The translations under genes and the position numbers were made by a program. Shown one piece after another: positions 10,317-20,887 of a stretch of 64,000 bases of DNA (within the stretch, counting starts at the first letter, position 1; the number at the start of each line of letters is the position of its first letter). The stretch is from Candidatus Gracilibacteria bacterium (GTDB lineage Bacteria > Patescibacteriota > Gracilibacteria > BD1-5 > UBA6164), in contig JAACSU010000007.1 of the NCBI GenBank assembly GCA_010119145.1, positions 17,822-81,821 on the forward strand. Direction: 5' to 3'. Below the pieces are notes generated by a model. It ran no database searches, was not told the DNA's origin, and saw only the letters and a list, made by a program, of their open reading frames with translations.

Positions 10317-12230
10317 ATGTTAGAAACCGATATACGAAAATTAGATTTTTGAGCAGAAAATACTATAAAAATACAACATGTGAATCTCGATACTGATTTA
10401 GATTGTGTAGTGCTTATTTCATCGAAAGATGATAAGCTGTCAGATTTGCTTATACATAAAATTGTAGACTCACTCCTTGATAAATTGCATCCTAAAAATG
10501 TCTACAAGGACTTTTCAAATGCTCTTGAAAATATAAATTCATTCATAAGTACCTGGGGGAACTCACAAGATAAAATCAAATGACTCCATGGTATTATTTG
10601 AATATATCATAAAAAAACCTTTCTATTTTCAACAGTGTGATCAGCTTCTTGTTATTTATTTAACACGCATCACGATATAATAGAAGTGACAGATAAATGA
10701 GAAAAACCTAAAAATTTTAGTTTTATCTCTAGTGGAGATGTTGCTGATGGAGAATACCTCATCTTATCAAATCTCAGGCTCTTAGAAGTTCTTTCTAAAG
10801 ATGATATAAGAGATGGACTATCTGCTAAAAATGTAAAACGTTCAGGTGAAAACATAGAGCAAATTTTATATCATGAATTTGAATGAAAAAACCTTTGACT
10901 CATTACTCTGCATAAAAATGTAGACTCAATTGGTGAGAAAAACTCTGTACTTGATAAGTTAATCTACTTTTTTTACAGAATATTTGATAACAGATACGCA
11001 AAAGAATTGTTTGGATATATTTTGCATCTACGAGAAAAACTTCTAAAAAAGAGTCAAAAAACAAGACAGTATATTATTGCTTGAGGTATTCTGGTTGCTA
11101 TTTTCTTTCTCTATAGTGTTTTGTCAGGATTTTTTCAAATCGCTTCTAGTACTCAAGGAACAGAACAAGCAAAAATCAAACTTATTGAAGCTCAAAATAG
11201 TATAATAGCTGCGAGTGAAAATCTCAATAATCCAGATATGTTTTCACTTAATATAGAAAGTGCTGAAACGAAGATTCAAGAACTTGAAGATAAAGAGTTA
11301 TTTTTAGGGGATATCTCGATTCTCAAGGATAATATGAGTGTTTTGCAGAAACAATTTAATGGGATTGAGCCATTTGAAGTCACCCCTGAAAATACAATGT
11401 ATAATTTTAGTACTCCAATGGATATAACTAAAATCGTGAGTGTTTCAAATAAGATATTTGTAGTACATCCTAAAAGTATAACATGACCTATACTACAAGG
11501 AGAGTGATCTGAAAATTATGGGTTTAAGGAACTTGCTGCTGATGATTACTTCATTGATGCAAGCGTGAATTGATCTGATATTGTTTTAGTAACACATGCT
11601 TGAAAAGTTGTAAATTTTGCGAAAAATAATTTCTTTAGTTATGTTGATGTGACGAATCAAGCAACTTGGGAAATGTCTCCAATAGTAGAGTCATATTCAA
11701 GCAATCTGTATTTACTCTCTGATTCAAAAACTCAAATTCTTAGACACAAGCAAACTGGAGCAACGTATGATGCGTGAGTTTCTTATCTGAGCGATGCTGA
11801 TGCAACAAGTATTTGAAAAATATTTTCCATAGCTATTGATGGATGAATATATATTCTTAAAGCAGACGGAACAGTTGTGAAGTTGTTTCGAGAACCAGAA
11901 TATAGATTAGAAAATATAGTTTTAAATAAACTTCCAAAAAACTATGATTTTAGTGATGAGGTTTCTTCTGAATTTGCCCCATCAATCAGAGCTCGGGCAG
12001 ATTTGAAATATGTGTATATGTTATTTAAAAATAAAGTTCTTATATTTAAGCCAAGTTCTGATCGATATCAAGACGTAAAATCACTTGCTTATTTAGGGCA
12101 AATTGAAGGAAAGGATGCAAATATAGAAGACTTCTATGTTGATAATGACGGAGAAATATTTATAGCTTGAAACTTATGAGTGTATAAAGTAGAATTTAGT
12201 GTTGTTGAAAATAAGATTGTTTTAGATTAG
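10317..12230 (+). CDS. PPM-phosphatase-like / single TM / propeller-like protein
   Basis: A 637-residue protein of three parts. Residues 1-215 look like a degenerate PPM (PP2C)-type fold: alternating strands such as HGIIGIYHKKTFLFSTVG and FSFISSGDVADGEYLIL resemble PPM cores but lack an obvious metal-binding DGxxG motif. One membrane helix (about residues 257-277, IIAGGILVAIFFLYSVLSG) follows, then a coiled-coil-like region rich in Gln/Glu (280-345). The C-terminal ~290 residues repeat strand patterns ending in Gly-x-hydrophobic units (GGIYILKADG, DGEIFIAGNLG) like a beta-propeller. Exact function is unknown; I infer an envelope-spanning sensor or scaffold. It ends at a bidirectional terminator. 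Confidence 0.6.
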
Positions 12231-12256
12231 TTATAAAATATTTAAATATAAAAAAA

Positions 12257-12280
12257 AGAGCTTCTAAGCTCTTTTTTTTT
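12257..12280. terminator. Bidirectional intrinsic terminator
   Basis: The stem AGAGCTT/AAGCTCT with a two-base loop is flanked by A-runs and an eight-base T-run, so it can end both the forward gene before it and the convergent yebC. Confidence 0.85.
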
Positions 12281-12286
12281 CATTTT

Positions 12287-13057
12287 CTATGTTCGAAAAG
12301 TATTCTTCTCGATAAAGTCTTCAACTTTATCATCAAGCTGCGAGTTTATTAATTCATTAGATGCTATAAAACTTACATCCTCGTCTTCTTCAAATGCTTC
12401 TATCATTTTTTTAAATTTTAAAGCTTTGTCAAAATCATCGATTTCAATTTCATTACTTGGTATAAAATCAATTTTTGATTCTAAAAGCTCGATTTCCTTT
12501 CATTCTAGAAATTGTTCTACTGAGTGGTGATCATCTAAAGAGGATACTATCTTTATATATCATTCTTCAAGTTCGAGATTCTCAGCATTTGTGTCAAAAA
12601 TTATTTCTTCTATACTTTCCATTGAGTGCTTCTTTGGATCCACAAATATAATTCACTTTTTTTCAAACATCCACGCAACAGCTCCACTTTCTCACATATT
12701 TCCACCATACTTGGAAAAAATATGACGAATATTTGAAACGGTTCGATTTTTATTGTCACTGATACAAGATACTAAAAGTGCTACTCAGCCAGGAGCATAT
12801 CATTCATAAATAATTTCACTGAGTTGAGCTGCGTCTTTATCTTCTCATGTTCATTTCTTGATTGCTCTATCAATGGTATCATTGGGAACTCAATCTTTTT
12901 TAGCTTTGTAAATAAGCGTTGCAAGATTGGCATTATCTTCGGGATTTCATCATTTCTGAGCTGCCAGAGCAATGAGTTTTGCGTGAATAGAAAACACTTT
13001 TCACTTTTCAGAATTAACAGCCATTTTTCGAGCTTGGACTACTGGACCTCTTCCCAT
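12287..13057 (-). CDS. yebC: YebC/PmpR-family protein
   Basis: This 256-residue protein matches the YebC family, described both as a DNA-binding regulator and as a translation factor that relieves ribosome stalling at proline runs. The N-terminus [20 protein letters not shown] differs from the common MAGHSKW form but keeps [16 protein letters not shown]. The following [39 protein letters not shown] and [20 protein letters not shown] are diagnostic, and residues 90-256 form the alpha/beta domains. The ATG directly precedes the conserved start. It is divergent from rplY. Confidence 0.88.
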
Positions 13058-13179
13058 AAAATTTGTATTAAAATTTATTACTTGCCTATATGGTAATTTT
13101 TTTTATAACTTTGTAAAGTCACGCGCAATTACTTTGACATATACAGGAATAGATTGAAATAAAAAAAATCAAAAAAAAT

Positions 13180-13207
13180 TTGCAAGTCTGCTCTTTTTGT
13201 ATACAAT
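13180..13207 (+). promoter_or_regulatory. Probable sigma70 promoter of rplY
   Basis: A TTGCAA box at 13180-13185 and TACAAT at 13202-13207 are separated by 16 bases and lie about 60 bases before the rplY start. The same arrangement recurs before the tRNA-Lys gene. Confidence 0.55.
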
Positions 13208-13269
13208 TTGCGAGCTCATTTTGGGAGGCGTTTGCGTTACCAAAATATTTAATATATCTAATTATCACC

Positions 13270-13923
13270 ATGGCTAAACATACTATATCTGCAGATATCA
13301 GAGACACGAATGAAAAAGTTTCTCACATCAGACAATCAAAAAGAGTTCCAGGAGTTGTTTACGGACGACATCAAGAACCTATCTCTATCGTTATGGATAG
13401 TTCAGATTTTCTTAGATTATATAGAAAAGCAGGAGAATCTAATATTATCAATATTTCTGTTGGTAAGAAAAAATTAGATGTACTGGTTCATATGACACAA
13501 AAACATCCTGTTTCTGGAGATTTTACACATGTTGATTTCTATGCTATCACTCAAGGTGAAGCATTGAATACCCACATCCACTTTAACTTTATCGGTGAAG
13601 CTCCTGCAATAAAAGAAGGTGCTATTGTTGAAGAACATATGAAAGGACTTGATGTGAAATGTCTACCATCTGATCTTGTTGATCATTTTGATGTTGATCT
13701 CTCTGTGCTTAAAGAAGAAGGTGATGCTATTAGAGTTTCAGATCTAGGTATTGATACTACTAAGTACGAATTATCTGTGAATAATGATGATGTTGTTGCA
13801 AATGCAAGTCTTCCACGAGCTGCAGTTGAAGAAGAAGATGAAGAAGATGAAGTAGTAACTGGTTCAGATGAAGATATCGCTGCGAAAGAAGCTGAAGGGT
13901 CAGATGAAGAATCAAAAGATTAA
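13270..13923 (+). CDS. rplY: Large ribosomal subunit protein bL25 (CTC/TL5 type)
   Basis: The 217-residue product is the long form of bL25, which binds 5S rRNA in the 50S subunit. The start ISADIRDTNEKVSHIRQSKRVPGVVYG and the following strand KKKLDVLVHMTQKHPVSGDF match the L25 core (residues 1-95). Residues 96-185 form the TL5-like C-terminal domain, and the last ~30 residues are a strongly acidic tail with EEEDEEDE. The longer frame starting at 13180 has no support: the ATG at 13270 gives the family N-terminus and lies downstream of a promoter. It contains no TGA glycines, in keeping with strong codon preference in a highly expressed gene (inference). Confidence 0.93.
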   Translation: MAKHTISADIRDTNEKVSHIRQSKRVPGVVYGRHQEPISIVMDSSDFLRLYRKAGESNIINISVGKKKLDVLVHMTQKHPVSGDFTHVDFYAITQGEALNTHIHFNFIGEAPAIKEGAIVEEHMKGLDVKCLPSDLVDHFDVDLSVLKEEGDAIRVSDLGIDTTKYELSVNNDDVVANASLPRAAVEEEDEEDEVVTGSDEDIAAKEAEGSDEESKD

Positions 13924-14007
13924 TAAAATTCAAACACTATAATGTTTACATTCTTCTTTAAGGTATTATACTTTGAAGAAGAATTTTTTAATTAAATACA
14001 TAAAAAA

Positions 14008-14340
14008 ATGAAAGTAATAATATACTGAAATAATAAGAAGTCAGAAGAGCTCACTTCAAAAGTTAGATGAGTTATAGAAGAGCTTGGACTCACTGATTTT
14101 GTTAAAATTGAGAATACAAGTGATGAGAATCTAAAAAATGAACTCTCTATTACAAAAGACTCAGCTCTTATTATAGAGGAAGAGAGTATTGATTTTAAGG
14201 ATATGATATTTGAAGGATTGATTCCAGAAAATGAAGAACTCCATTCTATGTTTATATCAATCATATGAGGAGGAACAGCTTGAGGAGGCTGTGGCTCCAA
14301 GGATGAAACTTGAAGCTGTGGTACAGGCTGTAGTTGCTAA
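14008..14340 (+). CDS. Small protein with thioredoxin-like body and Gly/Cys-rich tail
   Basis: A 110-residue protein. Residues 1-85 have a beta-alpha-beta-alpha-beta-beta pattern (MKVIIYGNNKKSEELTSKV, ALIIEEESIDFKDMIFEG) reminiscent of small thioredoxin-fold proteins, but without a CxxC at the usual N-terminal site. The tail from about residue 86 is IIGGGTAGGGCGSKDETG followed by SCGTGCSC, holding five cysteines and many glycines, three of them TGA. The cysteines suggest metal or cluster binding or a disulphide-linked tail; this is inference. It is followed immediately by a strong terminator and preceded by rplY. Read with the standard code it is broken and would be missed. Confidence 0.65.
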
Positions 14341-14378
14341 AAAAAAGAGTATGAAGATGATTCATACTCTTTTTTTTC
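14341..14378 (+). terminator. Intrinsic terminator after the Cys-tail gene
   Basis: The stem AAAGAGTATGAA/TTCATACTCTTT with a short GATGA loop is followed by a T-run; it ends the forward unit and faces the convergent FecR-like gene. Confidence 0.85.
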
Positions 14379-14389
14379 TATGTATTTAC

Positions 14390-15865
14390 TTATTCTTCAA
14401 AAAGTGTTTCTTCTTGAGGTATTACCGGCTCAGGGCTAGGAGTCACTGTAGTAGATTTCTTTACAATCGTATAGTAATCTGTATACACAATTGCACCACT
14501 CGTACCATAGTAATCTACTCTATACTGGTTTGTTCACTCTTCAAGTGTATCAAATCGTTCAAAAGCGTGGTATCTCCAAGTAGAACCATTGAATGATGAG
14601 AGCTCAAATCAATTTATTTTTACTTTTGATATTCCTTTTGCAGTTGTATTTCAACGAATGGTTATTTCAGATCCTGTTGTAGTATATTTATTTGTGGTAG
14701 ATGGTTCAGTAAATGCAAATTTTGTTGCATCAATCTCATAGTTTGTAGCACTTGCTCCAAGTCCAGTATTTTCAGTTTCACTACTTGGAGTTTGAGCAGG
14801 AACTTCAGGTTCTGGAGTTTCTTCTTGTTTTAATTCAGCTGATGTATAGACCGTGTAAACCTTTTTTTCAAGTATATTTTTATCAGTGTCGTATATCTTT
14901 ACTACGATATCATTTATTTTAGCAGTGAGAGGAAGCTCTTGAATAGCAAAACTCTTATTTTCAATATTGAGTGTTACTGCCTTGTTATCAATCGTAATTG
15001 CTCAAACCTTTGAGTCACTTATAGTTCATGATATATTAAAGGTATTTGAATCGACATTCATTTCATCTCTTAATCTATTAAATGATATATACGTTCCTGT
15101 ATCTCATGTTCAAACTTCTTCTGTTACTCCTGTTCAAGTTAGTGTTTCTGAGTCCTCTTCTTTATTTGCCTGCTGGATAGCAAGATATCAATTATTTTCA
15201 ATAAACCAATCACTTCCTTTAAAGTAACTATCGATAGTTGATTTTTCACTTACTATATCTAAATCTTCGTTTGAGGCATTGAGTCGAGAAATACTTATTT
15301 TTTGCCCCTGAACCAGATTTGTTGATATTCATGCTATATTGCTTACCTTTGCACTTCAAAGTAGTACATATACTGTACTTCACGCTTCATTTTGAGTGAG
15401 GGAAATCACAGATCAACTTTTTCATGCAACATTAGCATATCTCATAGAGACGCTCGTATCTTCTTCAAGTGTAAGCCAGGCATCTGAAGAGTAGAGTGCA
15501 TATGAACCATCTTCGTTATATTTCAACTCAGCTATCTTATTGAGAGCGATAATACTTCAGCCTGGATTCGTAAGACTGACACTTCACTCTTTTACTATAA
15601 TTGTTTCTCATTTATATAAAGGAGTTGTTTCATTAGCATTTTCTTGGCTATCACCAGGATATCTTATTATTGCTTCAGTCTCAGTACTTGAAAAAGCAAT
15701 AGAAGTTGGAGTTTGATTCTCTTTTTGAGCAATTTGAACTGAATCATCTCATCATCTAAAAAAACTTATTATGATAATAAGGACTATTATTCAGCCAATA
15801 ATCGGCACTATATAGTCTTTTATTGTACTTTGAATATCTACATTTCTTCTTATATTTCTAGGCAT
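14390..15865 (-). CDS. FecR-like membrane-anchored protein
   Basis: A 491-residue protein with a basic N-terminus, one membrane helix at about residues 20-40 (IVPIIGGIIVLIIIISFF) and a long exterior part. Residues 75-190 show FecR-like beta strands: SSDAWLTLEEDTSVSMRYAN, SVISLTQNEAGSTVYVLLGS and LVQGQKISISRLNAS. Two later segments (about 260-345 and 385-470) resemble Ig-like or carbohydrate-binding strands, separated by a Glu/Pro/Thr-rich linker (EETPEPEVPAQTPSSETEN). The C-terminus is also Pro/Glu rich. I infer an exported envelope protein; the FecR-like region in such proteins is not necessarily linked to iron signalling. Its gene is bounded by a terminator at the 3' side and a promoter region shared with the lipoprotein gene. 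Confidence 0.65.
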
Positions 15866-15997
15866 ATCTTAGTGTTTTTGAGTAAATAATTTATACATTA
15901 TTTATATAAAAATTCCTTAAAATTACAAATATAATCCTATAATAAAGCTTTTTTTATTAGCAATAAAATACTAAATTAAATTGTAAAGAGTAATTAT

Positions 15998-16025
15998 TTG
16001 GGTCTCAGCATATTTTCTATATAAT
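15998..16025 (+). promoter_or_regulatory. Probable promoter of the Asp-rich lipoprotein gene
   Basis: TTGGGT at 15998-16003 and a perfect TATAAT at 16020-16025 are 16 bases apart, 34 bases upstream of the ATG. Confidence 0.6.
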
Positions 16026-16058
16026 TTGCCGGCTCTTTATTTTGTAATTAAATTCCCT

Positions 16059-16370
16059 ATGAAAAAATTATTAGGAATGTTCTTAGTACTTGCACTTGCA
16101 GGTCTCGCTTCATGTTCTAACGACTATGAAGAAGGTCAAGCTGATGACGCAGCAGTTGATGCTACTGTTGAAGTTGGTTCTGATATCGGTGACGCTCTTG
16201 ACGCTACTGGTGAAGCTATCGTTGATGGTACAGCTGATGCTGTGGATTTTGTTGATGGTGACGATGATGATGATGTTATAGAAGATGAAATGGATGGAGT
16301 TGATGATAACGACGCTGATACTGAAGATGAAGCTTCTGTTGATGTTGACGCTAACGCTACTGCACAATAG
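16059..16370 (+). CDS. Small Asp-rich lipoprotein
   Basis: A 103-residue product with a classic lipoprotein signal: MKKLLGMFLVLALAGLASC, cleaved before the Cys at residue 19. The mature part is low-complexity and extremely acidic, with Asp/Glu near half of residues and Val/Ala between them, including a run of five Asp. It could bind cations or act as a charged spacer at the cell surface; no domain is recognised. The upstream in-frame start at 16026 would spoil the signal peptide and lies at the promoter, so the ATG at 16059 is chosen. The reverse-strand open frames here are shadows of the low-complexity DNA. Confidence 0.75.
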   Translation: MKKLLGMFLVLALAGLASCSNDYEEGQADDAAVDATVEVGSDIGDALDATGEAIVDGTADAVDFVDGDDDDDVIEDEMDGVDDNDADTEDEASVDVDANATAQ

Positions 16371-16390
16371 TCTTTAGAACTATTATACAT

Positions 16391-16419
16391 TAAAAAGCAA
16401 GCTATAGCTTGCTTTTTTT
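16391..16419 (+). terminator. Intrinsic terminator after the lipoprotein gene
   Basis: The stem AAAAAGCAAGC/GCTTGCTTTTT with a TATA loop runs into a seven-base T-run. Confidence 0.88.
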
Positions 16420-16485
16420 GTGTCTGTAACTTGATAGCTTACGCTTTATATATATATTGTATACAATATATATTATAAAAATTCT

Positions 16486-17961
16486 ATGAATACCACTCAA
16501 AAAATCATTAGTTTTTTCTTATTTCTTATAGTGTGAGTATGAGTTATATTTGCAGCTAATACAATTATTCATAGGATTCCCGGATCTCAGAGCTCAACTT
16601 GACCGAGCCCATATCCTTCACAAAATACTATCACTCTGACAGGGAGTTCTGCAAGCGCTACCAACGAGTGATTACTTCTCATGAATCAAGATAATGATAG
16701 TAATGTGGTTTGAGATTATTTACAATGATATTATTATGATGCTGCATATGGAGTATACTCGGTAGATGAAAGCGTAGCCAATAGAGTCAAAATCACCTCT
16801 ACACTTTGAGGTTCTTGTGCACCTGGAAAGACAGGGTACAAAATGGATGGTTTTGCCTATAATCCAGAATTTTGATTTGTTGATTTTGGCTATGACACTA
16901 CTAGATTTGTATATATTTGTGTTCCTGATGATTTTAATGATAAATCACTGAGTACGAACTTTGGATGATATGCATATAGTCAATATACTGGTTTTCAAAA
17001 TTTTGATGGGATCGTATCAGATGTACTGGTTACTATTGCTGATGAAGACTCAGAATGAAGATTTGTCAAAGTTGATGGTGTTGTAAGTTCCTCTACGAAT
17101 GTTTCAAGTGAATTAGCTGATCAGTTTAGCTCAGATGTTCGAGTATTATGAAAACTTACGAAAGCAAGTTTTAGAAAAGATTTACAAGAAAATGTATTTA
17201 AAGTAATTACTTCACTTTCTCCTGAATTAACGGCCTGAATAACTATAAATAGCTCTCAATTAAATGCAACCCAATGGTCTAGTACTACTGGAACATCAAG
17301 AGTTTTAGATAATACTGCAATGTATGCATGATTTACAGGTGCTTGACTAGGATCAAATGTTCGAATTAATGGAACTTCAACAGTAGCTTGAAATAAAACA
17401 TTGGTTGTTGAATGAGGAAATATATATATATCATGAAATATTCGTTGATCTGGTATGCTTTGATTTATTGCACTTCAAAAGAACGGACAATGATGAAATA
17501 TATATATTGATCCATCAGTTACGGATATACATGCAATATTATACGCTGATAGATCACTCATTAGTTATAATGGTACTGCTGAACTTGATGGAACAACACA
17601 ACCATCACAGTTAGCAAATCAGCTGTATATCTATGGATCAGTGTTTAGTGAGAACACTATTTGAGGTTCATCTGCAGTGATTCCGCTTTGCCCATTTTAT
17701 GTAAATCAAGGAACTTGTAGTGTTGAAATTGCAAAAAAATATGACTTAAACTATCTTAGAAGGTACATACTCGTGCAACCAACTGATGCTGCTTGACTCC
17801 CAAACGGTCCAAAAGAACCACAATATAATGCTGCAGAATCATATATGTGAAATAATAGTAATACTGATACTCCTACTCAAAAACCTGAGTATCAAAAGTA
17901 CCCATTTATAGTTGAGTATAACCCAAAAATACAACAAACTCCACCACCATTTTTTAATTAA
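16486..17961 (+). CDS. Large secreted or surface protein of unknown family
   Basis: A 491-residue protein. A hydrophobic helix at residues 5-26 (IISFFLFLIVGVGVIFAAN) is a signal anchor. The exterior part is Ser/Thr/Gly/Asn rich with few cysteines (GGSCAPGKTG, IPLCPFYVNQGTCSV). Around residues 300-400, strands such as LVVEGGNIYISGNIRGSGML, GGNIYIDPSVTDIHAILYAD and LYIYGSVFSENTIGG suggest a right-handed beta-helix or repeated beta sheets. The C-terminus is Pro rich (QQTPPPFFN). It resembles pilus-associated surface proteins of CPR genomes, but I cannot name the family. About 26 TGA glycines are used. Confidence 0.6.
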
Positions 17962-18033
17962 TACTCCTATTATTTGTAATTCATATTGACTCATACATCT
18001 TTAAAGATATATTAATAATGTAATCAACACATT

Positions 18034-18084
18034 ATGAAACAACTATTGAACTGGCACCTGCAACCCCTAAACCTTTCTTCGTAG
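18034..18084 (+). CDS. Possible 16-residue leader peptide upstream of proS
   Basis: ATG to TAG encodes a 16-residue peptide (MKQLLNWHLQPLNLSS). Its 3' half forms the left arm of a hairpin (AACCCCT at 18062-18068 pairing AGGGGTT at 18086-18092), as in attenuation leaders. It contains a single Pro codon, so a classical proline attenuator is not evident. It could be chance; conservation would decide. Confidence 0.25.
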   Translation: MKQLLNWHLQPLNLSS

Positions 18085-18147
18085 AAGGGGTTTTGTTTCG
18101 AGTATAAATAAACAAACAATCTCTTTCTGCATAGGAAGGGATTTTTT
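18062..18147 (+). promoter_or_regulatory. Two tandem terminator-like hairpins before proS
   Basis: The first stem (18062-18092) is followed by TTTTGTTT. The second pairs AATCTCTTTC with GAAGGGATT at 18119-18141 and ends in TTTTTT. They may terminate the upstream surface-protein transcript in tandem, or act as an attenuator for proS, which starts 28 bases after the second T-run. No T-box specifier or NGGUGGNA antiterminator sequence is visible. Confidence 0.55.
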
Positions 18148-18174
18148 ATTGCTATTATTTTTAATACACTACCT

Positions 18175-19860
18175 ATGTTACAACTCTCAAATTTTCCATT
18201 TAATACTTTGAAATCATCTCCAAAAGTGAGTGATAACCGTTCAACCAGTATTTTATTACAAGGTTGATATATCAGACAAGCTATGGCTGGAGCCTATGAA
18301 TTTCTCCCAATTGGGTTTCGAGTTCTTCGCAATATTGAGCAAGTTATTCGAGAAGAGATGGATAATGCGTGATACAATGAGATGCTCATGACAATACTCA
18401 CTCCTCGGGAATACTGGGAAACAACTAATAGATGGGAAATTCCTGAATATTTTAAAGTACCAGGACATGGAACAACCGAGTATAGAATTGCTCCAACAAA
18501 TGAAGAAAACGTAACCCCAATTCTTTGAGAATTCATTCAATCGTATAAAGATCTTCCAACCTGTGTCTATCATATACAGAAAAAATTTAGAAATGAAAAA
18601 AGAGCAAAATCAGGACTACTAAGAGGGAGAGAATTTATTATGAAAGATGCGTATTCGTTTCATAAAGATATAGCTGATTTTGAAGTCTTTTATGAAGATA
18701 TAAAAGATGTTTATATGAGAGTATTTTCACGTCTATGACTTGGAAATGATACGGTTATAGCGGATGCTGACGGGGGAGCAATTTCGGATAAAAATTCTCA
18801 TGAATTTCAAACATTTCTAGAGGTTTGAGAAGATGTTATAGTTCAAGATAGTTCTGGTTATAGTTATAATCTAGAACTCGCTTCAGGGATTCCTGATGAT
18901 AAAAACGTTAGTCAAGAAGCAGAAGAAATGCAGTATATTGATTCTGTTGCGGAAATAGTGAATATGGAAAAAATGACGAAGTATTTTAAGGCACCAGCTT
19001 GGCAGATGCTAAAAACTGTCATTTATAAGCTCGATAATTCAGAAAAATTCATTTGAGTTGCTATTCGAGGAGATCTTGATATCAATGAAATAAAACTAGG
19101 AAAATTCATTCGGTCAAAATATGATGATACCTTTTCACTTGCCAGTGAAGAAGATATTCAAAAATTATGAACCGTAAGAGGATTTATTTCTCCACTCAAA
19201 GATTCTAAATTGGACGTAGAGTTTTATTGAGATGACTCACTTAAATCAGTGAAAAACTTTTTTTGAGGAGCAAATGCTGTGGCAAAATCTACGAAAAATG
19301 TAAATATTTCGGATTTAGATATTATAGAATTTGGAGATTTTAATGAGCCAAAATTATGATTCACATCTATAAATGTTGATGGAGAGAAGCTTACATTTAG
19401 AAAAGCTTCAGAAGTAGGAAATATATTTCATTTGGGTACAAAGTACTCTAAACCATTTGGACTCTCATATCTTGATGAAAATAATAAAATGGTCAGCGAT
19501 GTTGAAATGTGATGTTACGGAATTGGAGTTTCGAGACTTATGTGAGTTATGGCAGAGTATTTTATGACAGAGTCAGGCATAAATTGGCCAGAAAATATCG
19601 CTCCATACAGTTACTATATTATTGTTATGTGAGAGGAGAATATTGAAAAAGCCAAAGAGTTAGCACTTGAATTAGAAAAATCCTGAGAATCTGTTGTATT
19701 AGATGATAGAATGGGAAGAAAAGATTGATTTGGTCAAAAAGCTTGAGATTGTGAACTTTGGGGAATACCAAATAGAATTGTATTATCTCCAAAGACTTTA
19801 GAGCTCTGAGGATATGAACTCAAAAAAAGATGACAAGACTCGCAAATTATAACTATGTAA
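18175..19860 (+). CDS. proS: Prolyl-tRNA synthetase (bacterial type with editing insertion)
   Basis: The 561-residue class II enzyme charges tRNA-Pro. Motif 1 is seen in the N-terminus ([20 protein letters not shown]), TNEENVTPI and [20 protein letters not shown] (motif 2, near residues 137-160) follow, and [16 protein letters not shown] (near 445) is motif 3. Between them residues 230-400 hold the YbaK-like INS editing domain with the conserved Lys in [19 protein letters not shown]. The C-terminal anticodon-binding domain ends in [19 protein letters not shown] and GIPNRIVLS. The length fits the bacterial long form. A strong terminator follows, shared with convergent thyA. Confidence 0.95.
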
Positions 19861-19865
19861 TTATT

Positions 19866-19897
19866 AAAAAAACTCTCCCAATTGGGAGAGTTTTTTT
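19866..19897. terminator. Terminator between proS and thyA
   Basis: A perfect inverted repeat AAACTCTCCC/GGGAGAGTTT with an AATT loop is flanked by A- and T-runs and can serve both convergent genes; the thyA stop codon lies at its edge. Confidence 0.9.
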
Positions 19898-20867
19898 AAA
19901 CTGCAACAGGAGCTTTTATTGCTGGGTGTGAGTTGTAATCAACAAGTTCGAAATCTTCCCATTCAAGATTTTCTAAGTCCTCAAGTGTTTCAAGTTTTTT
20001 ATTGATTTTGAGTTTTGGAAGTGGAAGTGGATCACGAGAAAGTTGTTCATTTACTTGGTCGACATGATTATCATAAATATGAGCATCTCAAAGTGTATGA
20101 ACAAAAGTACCTGCTTTGAGACCTGTTATTTCTGCCACCATCATGAGGAGAGCTGAGTATGATGCAATATTAAAGGGTACTCAGAGAAAAATATCAGCAC
20201 TTCTTTGATAGAGTTGGAGATTAAGTAGATTGTTCGTTGTATCAACATTGAATTGATAAAATGCATGACATGGAGGCAAGAGCATATCCTCTTTTTGCGC
20301 TGGATTCCAAGCAGAAACTATGATTCGTCTGTCGGTTGGATTATTTTTAATCGTCTCAATCACATTTTTTAGTTGGTCTACTCACGTATCTGCTGGGTCA
20401 ATATTTCTAGATTTATAAGCGTGAGTATGTCATCCATTAAAGTTTCTCCATTGATGTCAATAAACTGGGCCGAGATCTCACCATTTAACTACAAATGGAT
20501 CATTTGCATCGAGAGATTCTATTTTTCAAATAAATACTTTTTTTTCATCAAGCCACGCTTCAGAGTATTTAGGATATTCTTCTGTGAGTTGATTTTTTTC
20601 AATATAGTTTTGAAAAGGCCATTCATCCCATATATGACAGTTTCTATCCACAAGATATTTAATATTTGTTTCTCCTCGTATCAGCCATATAAGTTCTACG
20701 ATGATAATTCTAAGAAATGTTTTTTTTGTTGTCACTAATGGAAATCAGTCTGCTAAATTATATTTAGCCTGCATACCGAAAACACTGGTCACTCAAGTAC
20801 CTGTTCTATCATCTTTGTGAACTCAGTCCTTTTGTATTTCTCTCAGTAAGTCGAGATATTGTTTCAT
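19896..20867 (-). CDS. thyA: Thymidylate synthase (ThyA)
   Basis: The 323-residue enzyme converts dUMP to dTMP with methylene-tetrahydrofolate. The N-terminus [16 protein letters not shown] carries the dUMP-phosphate Arg, WGDLGPVYGHQWRNF and [13 protein letters not shown] follow, and the catalytic Cys lies in [31 protein letters not shown] and [15 protein letters not shown] complete the active site. It is the last gene of a reverse operon tmk-nudix-thyA, all acting on deoxynucleotides. The length is somewhat above the 264-residue E. coli form because of an insertion near residues 90-150. Confidence 0.96.
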
Positions 20868-20887
20868 AGTGCTTATTTTATTAGGAT

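Noticed and set aside
13180..13269. Extended N-terminus for bL25
   Set aside because: The extension covers the promoter boxes and is absent from the family; the ATG at 13270 gives the standard start.
16110..16390. Reverse-strand Ser/Ile-rich open frames
   Set aside because: They mirror the low-complexity acidic lipoprotein gene, which has a lipobox, promoter and terminator.
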